A stretch of DNA of 7,675 bases. Source: Microbacteriaceae bacterium. Its GTDB lineage: Bacteria; Actinomycetota; Actinomycetes; Actinomycetales; Microbacteriaceae. Location: positions 1 through 7,675 of the forward strand of contig RFQD01000060.1 of the NCBI GenBank assembly GCA_009925875.1, read 5' to 3'. The translations under genes and the position numbers were made by a program. A model generated the notes under the pieces. The model saw nothing but the letters and a program-made list of their open reading frames with translations. It ran no database searches and was not told the DNA's origin. Each line of letters begins with the position of its first letter. Position 1 is the first letter of the stretch. Below, in pieces: positions 1 through 5,627 of the stretch.

Positions 1-243
1 ATCGAACACGGTCTCTACCAAGTACTCCGTAGCCGAGGAGTTACGATGCGCGTTGCGAAGCAACGCATTGGTGCTCGCAAGGCGTCAACGGAAGAGTCAG
101 GGTTCCTTGAAATCGACAAGGGCTCTGCCGTACTGACCATGGATCGCACCGCATTCGACAGCTCGGGAAGGGCCGTTGAATATGGCCACCATTGTTATCG
201 CCCCGATTTGTATTCCTTTGAAGTAACGATTGTGGAGAAATAG
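1..243 (+). CDS. GntR-family regulator, C-terminal UTRA domain (5' partial)
   Basis: The reading frame is open from base 1 to the TAG at 241-243, giving 80 residues that are the end of a longer protein. The pattern matches the C-terminal UTRA effector-binding domain of HutC/FarR-type GntR regulators: a GSAVLTMDR strand, then D-x-SGRAVEYGHHCYR, then the closing DLYSFEVTI strand. Family knowledge: such proteins have an N-terminal winged helix-turn-helix, missing here because it lies off the left edge, and bind short palindromes until a sugar or metabolite ligand releases them. The ATG at 46 lies inside the domain, so it is not the true start. It is followed after 7 bases by a sugar isomerase-like gene, so the two are probably co-transcribed, and the regulator probably controls this locus. 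A candidate operator is the palindrome at 4472-4481. The subfamily call is fairly sure; the ligand is unknown. Confidence 0.85.
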   Translation: MEHGLYQVLRSRGVTMRVAKQRIGARKASTEESGFLEIDKGSAVLTMDRTAFDSSGRAVEYGHHCYRPDLYSFEVTIVEK

Positions 244-250
244 GTTTTTG

Positions 251-1258
251 ATGAAGTTTGGTGTGTATAACGCGATTCTGCACGACCGGCCATTGCCCGA
301 GGCGATTTCGGTGGTGAATGATTTCGGTCTCTCAGGAATCGAGCTCAACACAGGTGGATTCCTTCCACCGGTTCACGTTCCCAACATTGACACGATTCTC
401 ACGAGTGATGCCGCACGCGATGATTTCTTGGGTTTGTTTGAGGGGACCAACGTGTCGATTTCGGGTTTGAACTGCAACGGTAATCCGCTTCACCCAAATT
501 CCGCTATCGGTGATTTACATGCGGCGGACGTGAGAAAGTCCATTCGACTTGCGCATCGACTAGGTCAGCATCGCGTGGTTACGATGTCGGGTCTTCCTGC
601 GGGAGAACAGCGAGGTCAACGCCCAAACTGGATCGTCAACGCATGGAACTCGGCCGCGCTCGATGTCCTCGAGTATCAGTGGGACGTGGCCGCGTCGTTC
701 TGGCACGACGTCGACCTCGAGGCACGGGATCTCGACGTCAAGGTTGCGTTGGAACTTCACCCACAGAATCTCGTTTTCAACCCCCCGACCATGCGTGAAC
801 TGATTGACCGTGCACAGACTCAGAACATCGGAGTTGAACTCGATGCGTCGCACCTCTTCTGGCAGCAGATGGACCCCATCGCGGTGGTCAACGATCTCGG
901 ACAAATTGTGGTTCATGCTGCTGCGAAGGACGTGCGTGTGAACCCGGCCGTGTCAATTTACGGCGTTCTGGACAACCGATTCCGTCGACTCAGCGAGGAC
1001 GAAGATCGTGTCAACTTGGGTGGAGACGAATGGGTCAACGAATGGCCCAATGATTCTGCCTGGGACTTTGTCGCGCTCGGGCGTGGGCACGATGTCGAGT
1101 ATTGGGCTCGGTTTATTTCAGCGCTGAACGAGGTCGACCCGCACATGATGCTGAACATCGAGCACGAGGATGTTTCCCTTGGGCGGCTCGAAGGCCTTGA
1201 GGTCGCGGCGAATGTCATTCACGAGGCTGCTCGTTTGGCCGGCGTCACGGAAGATTAA
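251..1258 (+). CDS. Sugar phosphate isomerase/epimerase-like TIM-barrel protein
   Basis: 335 residues, of the AP-endonuclease-2-like (xylose isomerase-like) TIM-barrel superfamily. The first strand is MKFGVYNAIL. Likely metal and catalytic positions sit at the ends of strands: Glu168 in LELHPQN, Asp198 and His201 in ELDASH, His222 in VHAAAKD, and Glu304 in NIEHED. These resemble the Glu/Asp/His/Glu divalent-metal site of this superfamily. Start choice: ATG at 251, 7 bases after the regulator stop, with GGAGA at 234-238; an in-frame TTG at 230 overlaps the regulator and adds residues that do not look like this family. A cytoplasmic enzyme; no signal or membrane segment. It differs clearly from the other two TIM-barrel proteins in the window, being longer and carrying a large insertion around residues 225-275 rich in Asp, Glu and Trp. 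The reaction is not known from sequence; ketose/keto-inositol isomerisation or epimerisation is plausible. Superfamily sure, substrate unsure. Confidence 0.9.
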   Translation: MKFGVYNAILHDRPLPEAISVVNDFGLSGIELNTGGFLPPVHVPNIDTILTSDAARDDFLGLFEGTNVSISGLNCNGNPLHPNSAIGDLHAADVRKSIRLAHRLGQHRVVTMSGLPAGEQRGQRPNWIVNAWNSAALDVLEYQWDVAASFWHDVDLEARDLDVKVALELHPQNLVFNPPTMRELIDRAQTQNIGVELDASHLFWQQMDPIAVVNDLGQIVVHAAAKDVRVNPAVSIYGVLDNRFRRLSEDEDRVNLGGDEWVNEWPNDSAWDFVALGRGHDVEYWARFISALNEVDPHMMLNIEHEDVSLGRLEGLEVAANVIHEAARLAGVTED

Positions 1259-1275
1259 GGCCAAGGCGAAAGGAG

Positions 1276-1310
1276 CAAGGGACCCGAATCCTGACGATTC
1301 GAGTCCCTTG
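1276..1310. terminator. Convergent intrinsic terminator-like hairpin
   Basis: Eight perfect pairs (CAAGGGAC at 1276-1283 with GTCCCTTG at 1303-1310), one C/A mismatch (1284/1302), then six more pairs (1285-1290 with 1296-1301) around a 5-base CTGAC loop. On the + strand it is followed by TTTCCCTCCC, a short T-run, so it can end the regulator/isomerase transcript 17 bases after its stop codon. On the minus strand the sequence after the stem is CTCCTTTCGCC, a weaker tail, but the stem also lies just past the stop of the ABC ATPase gene. It sits exactly between two convergent genes, as expected for a shared terminator. Confidence 0.8.
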
Positions 1311-1330
1311 TTTCCCTCCCTCAAAGACCG

Positions 1331-2101
1331 CTAGAAGCGACCCTCTCGGAATCTCTTGACGCCGGTTTCGCCCTCCACGACAGCAGCAGTGAGTTCTTCG
1401 ACAGACGTGTCTTCGCGACGAACGTCGAGGATTTTCTTTCCGTGGTTCATAACTATGTGCCGATCACACACCTGAAATGCGTGATGCAGGTTGTGCGTGA
1501 CGAGCACAGAAGAGACACCTTCACCCTTGAGCTGGGTCAGGTATGCGAGTAGCGCCTCTGTCGCCCGCACGGCGAGTGCCGACGTAGGTTCATCCAAAAT
1601 GAGCAAGGAGCGCTTGAAATGGACGGCCCGTGCGATGGCAACCGCCTGCGCCTGACCTCCCGACAGTGACTGCACGAGTTGCCGAGACGATTTGATGCCC
1701 TCAATTGTCACAACGGAATCAAGGACATCCGTGGCGATGGCATCCATTTCTTTGACCTTCATGAAACCGAGCTTGTTGGTGATTTCTCGCCCCATGAAAA
1801 TGTTTCGGGCAATCGACATCTGAGGGACCAATGCTGAGTCTTGAAAAATGGTCTCCACACCGAGTCGCTCCGTCTCCGTGCGATTCACGTTCGTGATCTG
1901 CTCACCCTGCCAGAAATATGACCCTGATGTCATGGGGACGACGCCGGACATAATCTTGACCAGAGTCGACTTTCCCGCACCATTGTCTCCAAGGAGGCCG
2001 ACAACTTCGTTCTGTCCGATTGTGAACGACACATCTTTAAGGACGGTATTCGGCCCGTAATCTTTGCTGATCTTTTCGAGGCGAAGTAGTTCGTTTATCA
2101 T
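1331..2101 (-). CDS. ABC transporter ATP-binding protein, ribose/fructose (sugar) type
   Basis: 256 residues with one complete ABC domain. Visible motifs: Walker A GDNGAGKST (38-46), Q-loop Gln87 in IFQDSALVP, signature LSGGQ (146-150), Walker B LLILDEP with Asp170/Glu171, D-loop SALA, and H-loop His203 in LVTHN. It powers import of the sugar bound by the lipoprotein encoded upstream, and acts at the cytoplasmic face of the membrane. RbsA, MglA and XylG carry two such domains in about 500 residues; this protein has one, like the FrcA type, so it probably works as a homodimer. The start ATG at 2101 overlaps the permease stop by four bases (ATGA), and a Shine-Dalgarno-like AAGGAAAGG lies inside the permease end, so the two are translationally coupled. 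The gene ends just before the convergent hairpin at 1276-1310. Family sure; substrate inferred from neighbours. Confidence 0.93.
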   Translation of the reverse strand: MINELLRLEKISKDYGPNTVLKDVSFTIGQNEVVGLLGDNGAGKSTLVKIMSGVVPMTSGSYFWQGEQITNVNRTETERLGVETIFQDSALVPQMSIARNIFMGREITNKLGFMKVKEMDAIATDVLDSVVTIEGIKSSRQLVQSLSGGQAQAVAIARAVHFKRSLLILDEPTSALAVRATEALLAYLTQLKGEGVSSVLVTHNLHHAFQVCDRHIVMNHGKKILDVRREDTSVEELTAAVVEGETGVKRFREGRF

Positions 2102-3198
2102 GACGCCTTTCCTTCCATGAATCGGTTGAAGATGGCTGCAATAACAATCGTCACGCCAACGAAGAGCTGAAGATAGAAGCCAGGAGCCTTAGCGAGAATG
2201 AGACCGTTCTTAATGACCTCGATCAGAGCTGCACCGACAACCATGCCGATAACGCTTCCGCGTCCGCCGAGCAGCGAGGTGCCACCGACCACAGCTGCGG
2301 CCACCGCAAACAACGTGAAATCTGCCGTTGCGTTACCTCCGGGCTGAACCGACGGGATGCGTGCCACGAACAAAACGGACGCAAAACCAGAGAGCAGACC
2401 ATACACGGTCCACGCCAATAGCTTCACGCGATTTGGATTGATCGAAATTGCTCGCGCCGCTGCCGAATTACCACCAACGGCAAAAATGTGGTTTCCCAGC
2501 TTGTGACGATGCAAAAAGAACCACGCAATCACGGTGAGTATAAGCAGCCAAACAACTTGCGAGCGAAAGGTTCCAAAATCGTGCGCGAAGATAAATTCGA
2601 AAGGATTGCCGTCTTTCGTCAACTCGGGGTTGAGTAGTGCGGCATTGGTCCCATTGATGAAAATACTCGCGCCACCCCAAAAGAAGCCCATACCGAGAGT
2701 GGCGATGAACGACGGTATGCGCGTGTAAACCACGATGACGGCATTGACGAGAGCAATGAACACGCCACTGAGGATTCCGCCAATGACGCCAACCCAGACA
2801 CCGAACATGTCGGTGAACCTCACGAAAACTATTGCATTGAAGGTAATGGCGAAGCCAAGCGATAGATCAAATTCGCCCGCGACCATCAGAATTCCAACGG
2901 CGATAGAGAGTATGGCCAACATGGGAACGGATTGAGTGAGAACGCCAGAAAGATTCTCAGCTTTCAAGAAGGGGAAACCCTTGGGGTTCACCGCGCTAAT
3001 AATGCTGAAAACAACGATGATGGCGACGAACACGATGCCAATTTCAAAGGCACCACGTCCACGAACAAATTGCAGGTTGTAACGAATCTTGTTGATCCAG
3101 CCCTCGGGCCGACTGTCCGACATTCGACGACCCGATACGGCCACTGCTTCAGTGGTCAGAGGGGCCTCAATAAGCGGATCTAGTTTCTTAGTTGCCAT
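2098..3198 (-). CDS. Sugar ABC transporter permease, RbsC/FrcC-like
   Basis: 366 residues. A hydrophilic N-terminal stretch (about 1-50) precedes eight to ten hydrophobic segments, beginning near 52-70, 90-107, 115-128, 132-158, 162-182, 215-230, 258-279, 293-307, 315-332 and 342-359. Family landmarks of the BPD_transp_2 group are present: GEFDLSLG (108-115), RIPSFIATLGM (160-170), the cytoplasmic loop with FAVGGN (239-244) that couples to the ATPase, and VVGGTSLLGGRGS (303-315). It forms the membrane channel, probably as a homodimer. Start choice: ATG at 3198, with AAAGGAAA 6-7 bases upstream; an in-frame ATG at 3273 would add 25 residues but reads through the leader and a hairpin. It is separated from the binding-protein gene by 141 bases holding a strong hairpin, and overlaps the ATPase gene by four bases. 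Substrate inferred, family sure. Confidence 0.93.
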   Translation of the reverse strand: MATKKLDPLIEAPLTTEAVAVSGRRMSDSRPEGWINKIRYNLQFVRGRGAFEIGIVFVAIIVVFSIISAVNPKGFPFLKAENLSGVLTQSVPMLAILSIAVGILMVAGEFDLSLGFAITFNAIVFVRFTDMFGVWVGVIGGILSGVFIALVNAVIVVYTRIPSFIATLGMGFFWGGASIFINGTNAALLNPELTKDGNPFEFIFAHDFGTFRSQVVWLLILTVIAWFFLHRHKLGNHIFAVGGNSAAARAISINPNRVKLLAWTVYGLLSGFASVLFVARIPSVQPGGNATADFTLFAVAAAVVGGTSLLGGRGSVIGMVVGAALIEVIKNGLILAKAPGFYLQLFVGVTIVIAAIFNRFMEGKAS

Positions 3199-3217
3199 GA
3201 GATTTCCTTTTCGGTGG

Positions 3218-3235
3218 AAGGCGTCCTTGCCTTCA
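3218..3235 (-). other. Small leader hairpin just upstream of the permease ribosome binding site
   Basis: GAAGGC and GCCTTC form six perfect pairs around a 6-base loop in the mRNA, ending about six bases before the Shine-Dalgarno sequence of the permease. It could protect a processed 5' end or shape access to the ribosome site. The stem is short, so it may be chance. Confidence 0.35.
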
Positions 3236-3284
3236 GCTGCGAGCGATGGAGAGAGGGAGATGAAACTGCTCACTAAGAATGATC

Positions 3285-3314
3285 GGAGCCGGCCGAACGA
3301 ATTCAGCCGGCCCC
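3285..3314 (-). terminator. UUCG-capped hairpin between binding-protein and permease genes
   Basis: Read on the minus strand (the transcript), the stem is GGGGCCGGC paired with GCCGGCTCC, then TGAA paired with TTCG, around a UUCG loop: 13 consecutive pairs, two of them G-U. The two wobble pairs become A/C mismatches on the + strand, so the structure favours the minus-strand RNA, matching the gene direction. It begins about 25 bases after the binding-protein stop. The following sequence (GATCATTCTTAG) has only a poor U-run, so it is more likely a partial terminator or a 3'-end stabiliser than a full stop. Family knowledge: in many sugar ABC operons a hairpin at this place keeps the binding-protein message in excess of the membrane parts. 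Confidence 0.7.
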
Positions 3315-3339
3315 GTCAGTTTAGATTGCTGGGTATCGC

Positions 3340-4374
3340 CTAGTAGCGGACGCCCTGCAGATCCGGAGCCTCGATGTTGGCAACATTGTCCTTGTTGATC
3401 AGACCGTTACCACCCGAGTTGATGTTGGCTGGGCTGAATCCGAAGTCAATGTAGAGACCACCCTGCATGACGGACTGGAAGCCCTGAACGTAACCCTGCT
3501 GGTCGGCAGTTGCCGACAGAGTGCCGTCCTTCAGACCGGCAATGATTGCCGGGGCCGTGTCGAAGCCAATGACCTTGACGTCCGTGCGACCAGCAGCCTG
3601 GAGGGCCGCAGGAAGGTTGCGGTGCGGAGTTCCACCAACAGGTACCATCACGTTGACGTCGGTGTTGGCCACGAGGTACGAAGTCAACGCGTCGAGAGCA
3701 CCTGCGTCATCTCCACCCGTGCGGAGCCAGTCAGCAGGATCCTTGACGGTAACACCGGCCGCGGTGAGTGTGTCGCGGACACCGCCACCACGCTGGATAG
3801 CGTAAGGCTGGTCCGGCTCTTCTGCCGTAATCTCGACGACGTCACCAGGCTTGATTACGCCATTTGCGAGAGCGTACTTGGCGATGATGGTTCCGACTTC
3901 GTAGAAGTTCTGACCAACAAAGCCAAGAACGCAGTCACCGGCCGACTCAGGAGCAGGCACGTTGTATGCAATCACGGGAATACCCGCATCGTGAGCCTGG
4001 CAAGCCACGTCAACCCAAGCTTCGCCCTCGTTGAACGGCATGTAAATGATTGCTGGCTTGTTTGCGATGGCAGCCTGAACGAGGTTGACCATCGTAGCCG
4101 AGTCGCCATCAGCGGTTTGGAACGTTGTCTCCTGCTTGGTCAGCGCAGCGGCGTCTTCAGCACCCTTTTGGATTTGAGCCCAGAATGCGTCGCTTGCCGG
4201 GTTGTAATACGTGAAGAAGTAGGCCGTGCGGTTCTCGGCGCGCGAGCCGAATCCGGACGCGAGGCCAGCAGAAGAACTGCCACCCGCTCCGGAGGAGCAT
4301 GCTGCGAGCGAGAGAGCTGCAACACCAGCAACAGCGATGGCCGCTAGCGCCTTCTTTTTGAATGTGAGCTTCAC
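3340..4374 (-). CDS. Sugar-binding lipoprotein of ABC importer (ribose/inositol type)
   Basis: 344 residues. The N-terminus is a lipoprotein signal: basic FKKK, a hydrophobic Ala/Val core, and lipobox LAAC with the lipid-bearing Cys26, then a Ser/Gly/Ala linker. From residue 50 on it is a type-1 periplasmic-binding fold (Peripla_BP_4), with strands such as AYFFTYYNP (51-59), PAIIYMPFN (107-115), GIPVIAYNVP (131-140), VMVPVGGTP (242-250) and IGFDTAP (269-275). Asp272 and the DQQGYVQGF stretch (291-299) lie where this family contacts the sugar and closes the pocket. Two cysteines (125 and 148) flank one pocket loop and could form a disulfide outside the cell. Start choice: GTG at 4374, with AAAGGGA 9-10 bases upstream; a GTG at 4404 would put residues before the charged signal start. 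It is first of the importer genes, behind a 366-base regulatory region. The neighbouring IolG-like enzyme suggests inositol as ligand, but this is inference. Confidence 0.92.
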   Translation of the reverse strand: MKLTFKKKALAAIAVAGVAALSLAACSSGAGGSSSAGLASGFGSRAENRTAYFFTYYNPASDAFWAQIQKGAEDAAALTKQETTFQTADGDSATMVNLVQAAIANKPAIIYMPFNEGEAWVDVACQAHDAGIPVIAYNVPAPESAGDCVLGFVGQNFYEVGTIIAKYALANGVIKPGDVVEITAEEPDQPYAIQRGGGVRDTLTAAGVTVKDPADWLRTGGDDAGALDALTSYLVANTDVNVMVPVGGTPHRNLPAALQAAGRTDVKVIGFDTAPAIIAGLKDGTLSATADQQGYVQGFQSVMQGGLYIDFGFSPANINSGGNGLINKDNVANIEAPDLQGVRY

Positions 4375-4471
4375 TTCGTTGTGTCCCTTTCGTGTTATCA
4401 CCACCGATGAGTGGAGACGTGATTGGAGTGGAAGGTATTTCCGAACAATCTCTTACATCAAGTAAAAAGTT

Positions 4472-4481
4472 TGTCATGACA
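4472..4481. promoter_or_regulatory. Candidate operator: perfect palindrome TGTCATGACA
   Basis: The ten bases equal their own reverse complement. A second, overlapping repeat, ATGAC (4476-4480) with GTCAT (4489-4493), widens the symmetric zone. It overlaps or lies just downstream of the predicted transcription start of the importer genes, a classical place for a repressor. Known operators of HutC-type GntR proteins such as DasR/NagR have a similar form, G-T-C-T-A/T-G/T-A-C flanked by T/G and A/C, so the UTRA regulator at 1-243 is a good candidate binder. No second intergenic copy was seen in the window. Confidence 0.5.
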
Positions 4482-4493
4482 TATTTACGTCAT

Positions 4494-4522
4494 TTCATAC
4501 AAATATGCAACACTCGGCTCAA
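4494..4522 (-). promoter_or_regulatory. Candidate sigma-70-type promoter for the importer genes
   Basis: On the minus strand TTGAGC (4522-4517) and TATGAA (4499-4494) stand 17 bases apart, each matching four of six consensus bases; transcription would start near 4487. A second possible pair, TTGCAT (4510-4505) and TAAATA (4487-4482), also 17 apart, matches less well and would start near 4475. Either places the palindrome at 4472-4481 at or just after the start. Confidence 0.4.
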
Positions 4523-4624
4523 GATTTTTGGTAACGGATTCATCACGGTTCCCACGGGATGCAAAATCTCGATCAGGAAATCGTGAGTTGCGTAGCTTTC
4601 TAGGCTTGAGTTGCAGCACGAAAT

Positions 4625-4667
4625 GTGACGAGGGCCGCGACGCGATAGTCGTCGGGACCCTCGTCAC
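4625..4667 (-). terminator. Large hairpin ending the iolE/iolG/iolH-like operon
   Basis: Ten perfect pairs (GTGACGAGGG with CCCTCGTCAC), then on the minus strand a T-G and a C-G pair, one C/C mismatch, five more pairs and a 7-base loop. It lies 74 bases after the stop of the IolH-like gene. The tail on the minus strand is ATTTCGTGC, with only a short T-run, so termination may be partial or assisted. It separates the enzyme genes from the importer genes. Confidence 0.7.
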
Positions 4668-4740
4668 CACTGCGTCCCCCCTCCAGTGAGAATTCGAGGG
4701 AGGTCCTGGTCTCCACGGAGTTATCCCGCTGAGACCGAAA

Positions 4741-5616
4741 TTACGCATGCGCGGCGATGTACTTCGTCATGGTTGACAGTTGGAAGCGTGCAACCTCTTC
4801 GGCAGATTCGTTCTCGGCAAACACGGACGAACACATCACCGAATTTGGGTTATCGAGAAAACCAATTTCCTTGAGACCCGAGAAGAACTCGTTCCAATTG
4901 ACATCGCCGTCACCAACTTTGAGGTGTTGATGCACTCGCACGCTGTTACCGGGTGGATTGCTGATGTAGCGGAGTCCGTGCGACCGAGTGTGGTCCATTG
5001 TGTCGGAGACGTGAACAATCCCCAGTCGGCTTCCCGCAACACGCATAATGTCAAGCGGTGACTCCTGCATATGGAAGGTGTGCGAAGCCACGTAAACCAT
5101 GCCGAAGTTCTTAGAGTTGATTCCGCGAATCACACGCCAAGCAGCCAAACCGTTTTCGACAAAGTCATCCGGGTGAGGGTCAATGAATACTTTCACTCCC
5201 TCTTTCTCGATGATAGGGACAAGCTCTTCCATCGACCGATAAAAGGCGCGTTCCGACTCCTCGGCACGTTCTGGCCGTCCGGAGAATTCGGTGCCAATAG
5301 TGTCTACGCCGAGCTCAACCGTGATTTGGATTACTCGTTTCCAATAGCGCACCGCGGCCTCTCGAGCATCCTCGTCAGGTCCCGACCACCGCAAAACCGG
5401 CAGTGTCGACGCAATGCCAACGCCAGCGTCTTTGCAGGCTTTCTTGAAGGCCTTGACGTAGTCATGATCTGCTTTCGGATGATTGAAGAAGGGAATCATG
5501 TCGGGATGAGGCGTGAGTTGAAGCCATTCGTAACCAAGTTCCGCGGCAACACGCGGGAATTCCAACAACCCGTGCGAATGGTGGAACGGCGTCGGGTCGA
5601 GTGCAATCTTTACCAC
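4741..5616 (-). CDS. iolH: IolH-like sugar isomerase/epimerase (TIM barrel)
   Basis: 291 residues from the chosen start. Family knowledge: the arrangement matches IolH-type proteins of myo-inositol gene clusters, whose exact reaction is not firmly settled. Seen here: VKIALDPTPFH at the start, FFNHPKAD (43-50), LRWSGPDED (75-83), AAVRYWKR (87-94), EFSGRPE (110-116), the metal-site-like DPHPDDF (146-152), SHTFH (178-182), HVSDTMDHT (202-210), RYISNPPG (216-223) and VHQHLKVGDGDVNW (228-241). The His/Asp/Glu residues at strand ends fit a divalent-metal TIM-barrel enzyme in the cytoplasm. Start choice: GTG at 5616 with AAGGAG seven bases upstream, overlapping the stop of the dehydrogenase gene (TAAGGAG); an in-frame start at 5736 would run far into that gene. 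Eleven bases separate the two, so they share an operon. Superfamily sure, IolH assignment likely. Confidence 0.85.
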   Translation of the reverse strand: MVKIALDPTPFHHSHGLLEFPRVAAELGYEWLQLTPHPDMIPFFNHPKADHDYVKAFKKACKDAGVGIASTLPVLRWSGPDEDAREAAVRYWKRVIQITVELGVDTIGTEFSGRPERAEESERAFYRSMEELVPIIEKEGVKVFIDPHPDDFVENGLAAWRVIRGINSKNFGMVYVASHTFHMQESPLDIMRVAGSRLGIVHVSDTMDHTRSHGLRYISNPPGNSVRVHQHLKVGDGDVNWNEFFSGLKEIGFLDNPNSVMCSSVFAENESAEEVARFQLSTMTKYIAAHA

Positions 5617-5627
5617 TACATTGCTCC

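Larger units (their letters stand above)
4375..4740. other. 366-base intergenic control region
   Basis: No gene is supported here; the short frames that cross it have no ribosome site or recognisable protein pattern. From right to left (direction of transcription) it holds: a 6-pair inverted repeat GGTCTC/GAGACC (4708-4713 and 4731-4736), the large hairpin at 4625-4667 ending the upstream operon, an unremarkable stretch of about 100 bases, an AT-rich promoter zone (4482-4522), the palindrome at 4472-4481, and a leader of roughly 100 bases before the binding-protein start. Confidence 0.7.

Noticed and set aside
230..250. TTG start of the isomerase overlapping the regulator
   Set aside because: The ATG at 251 directly begins the first barrel strand; the extra seven residues add nothing recognisable.
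3199..3273. A 25-residue N-terminal extension of the permease
   Set aside because: The ATG at 3198 has a good AAAGGAAA site, and the extension would be translated through the leader hairpin.
3622..4347. A 241-residue + strand open frame opposite the binding-protein gene
   Set aside because: It is the antisense shadow of a clear lipoprotein gene, has no ribosome site, and its protein is Arg/Ser/Val-rich without any recognisable motif.
4452..4465. Short inverted repeat TTAC-ATCAA-GTAA as an operator
   Set aside because: Only four-base arms in an AT-rich stretch; chance is likely and the nearby ten-base palindrome is a better candidate.
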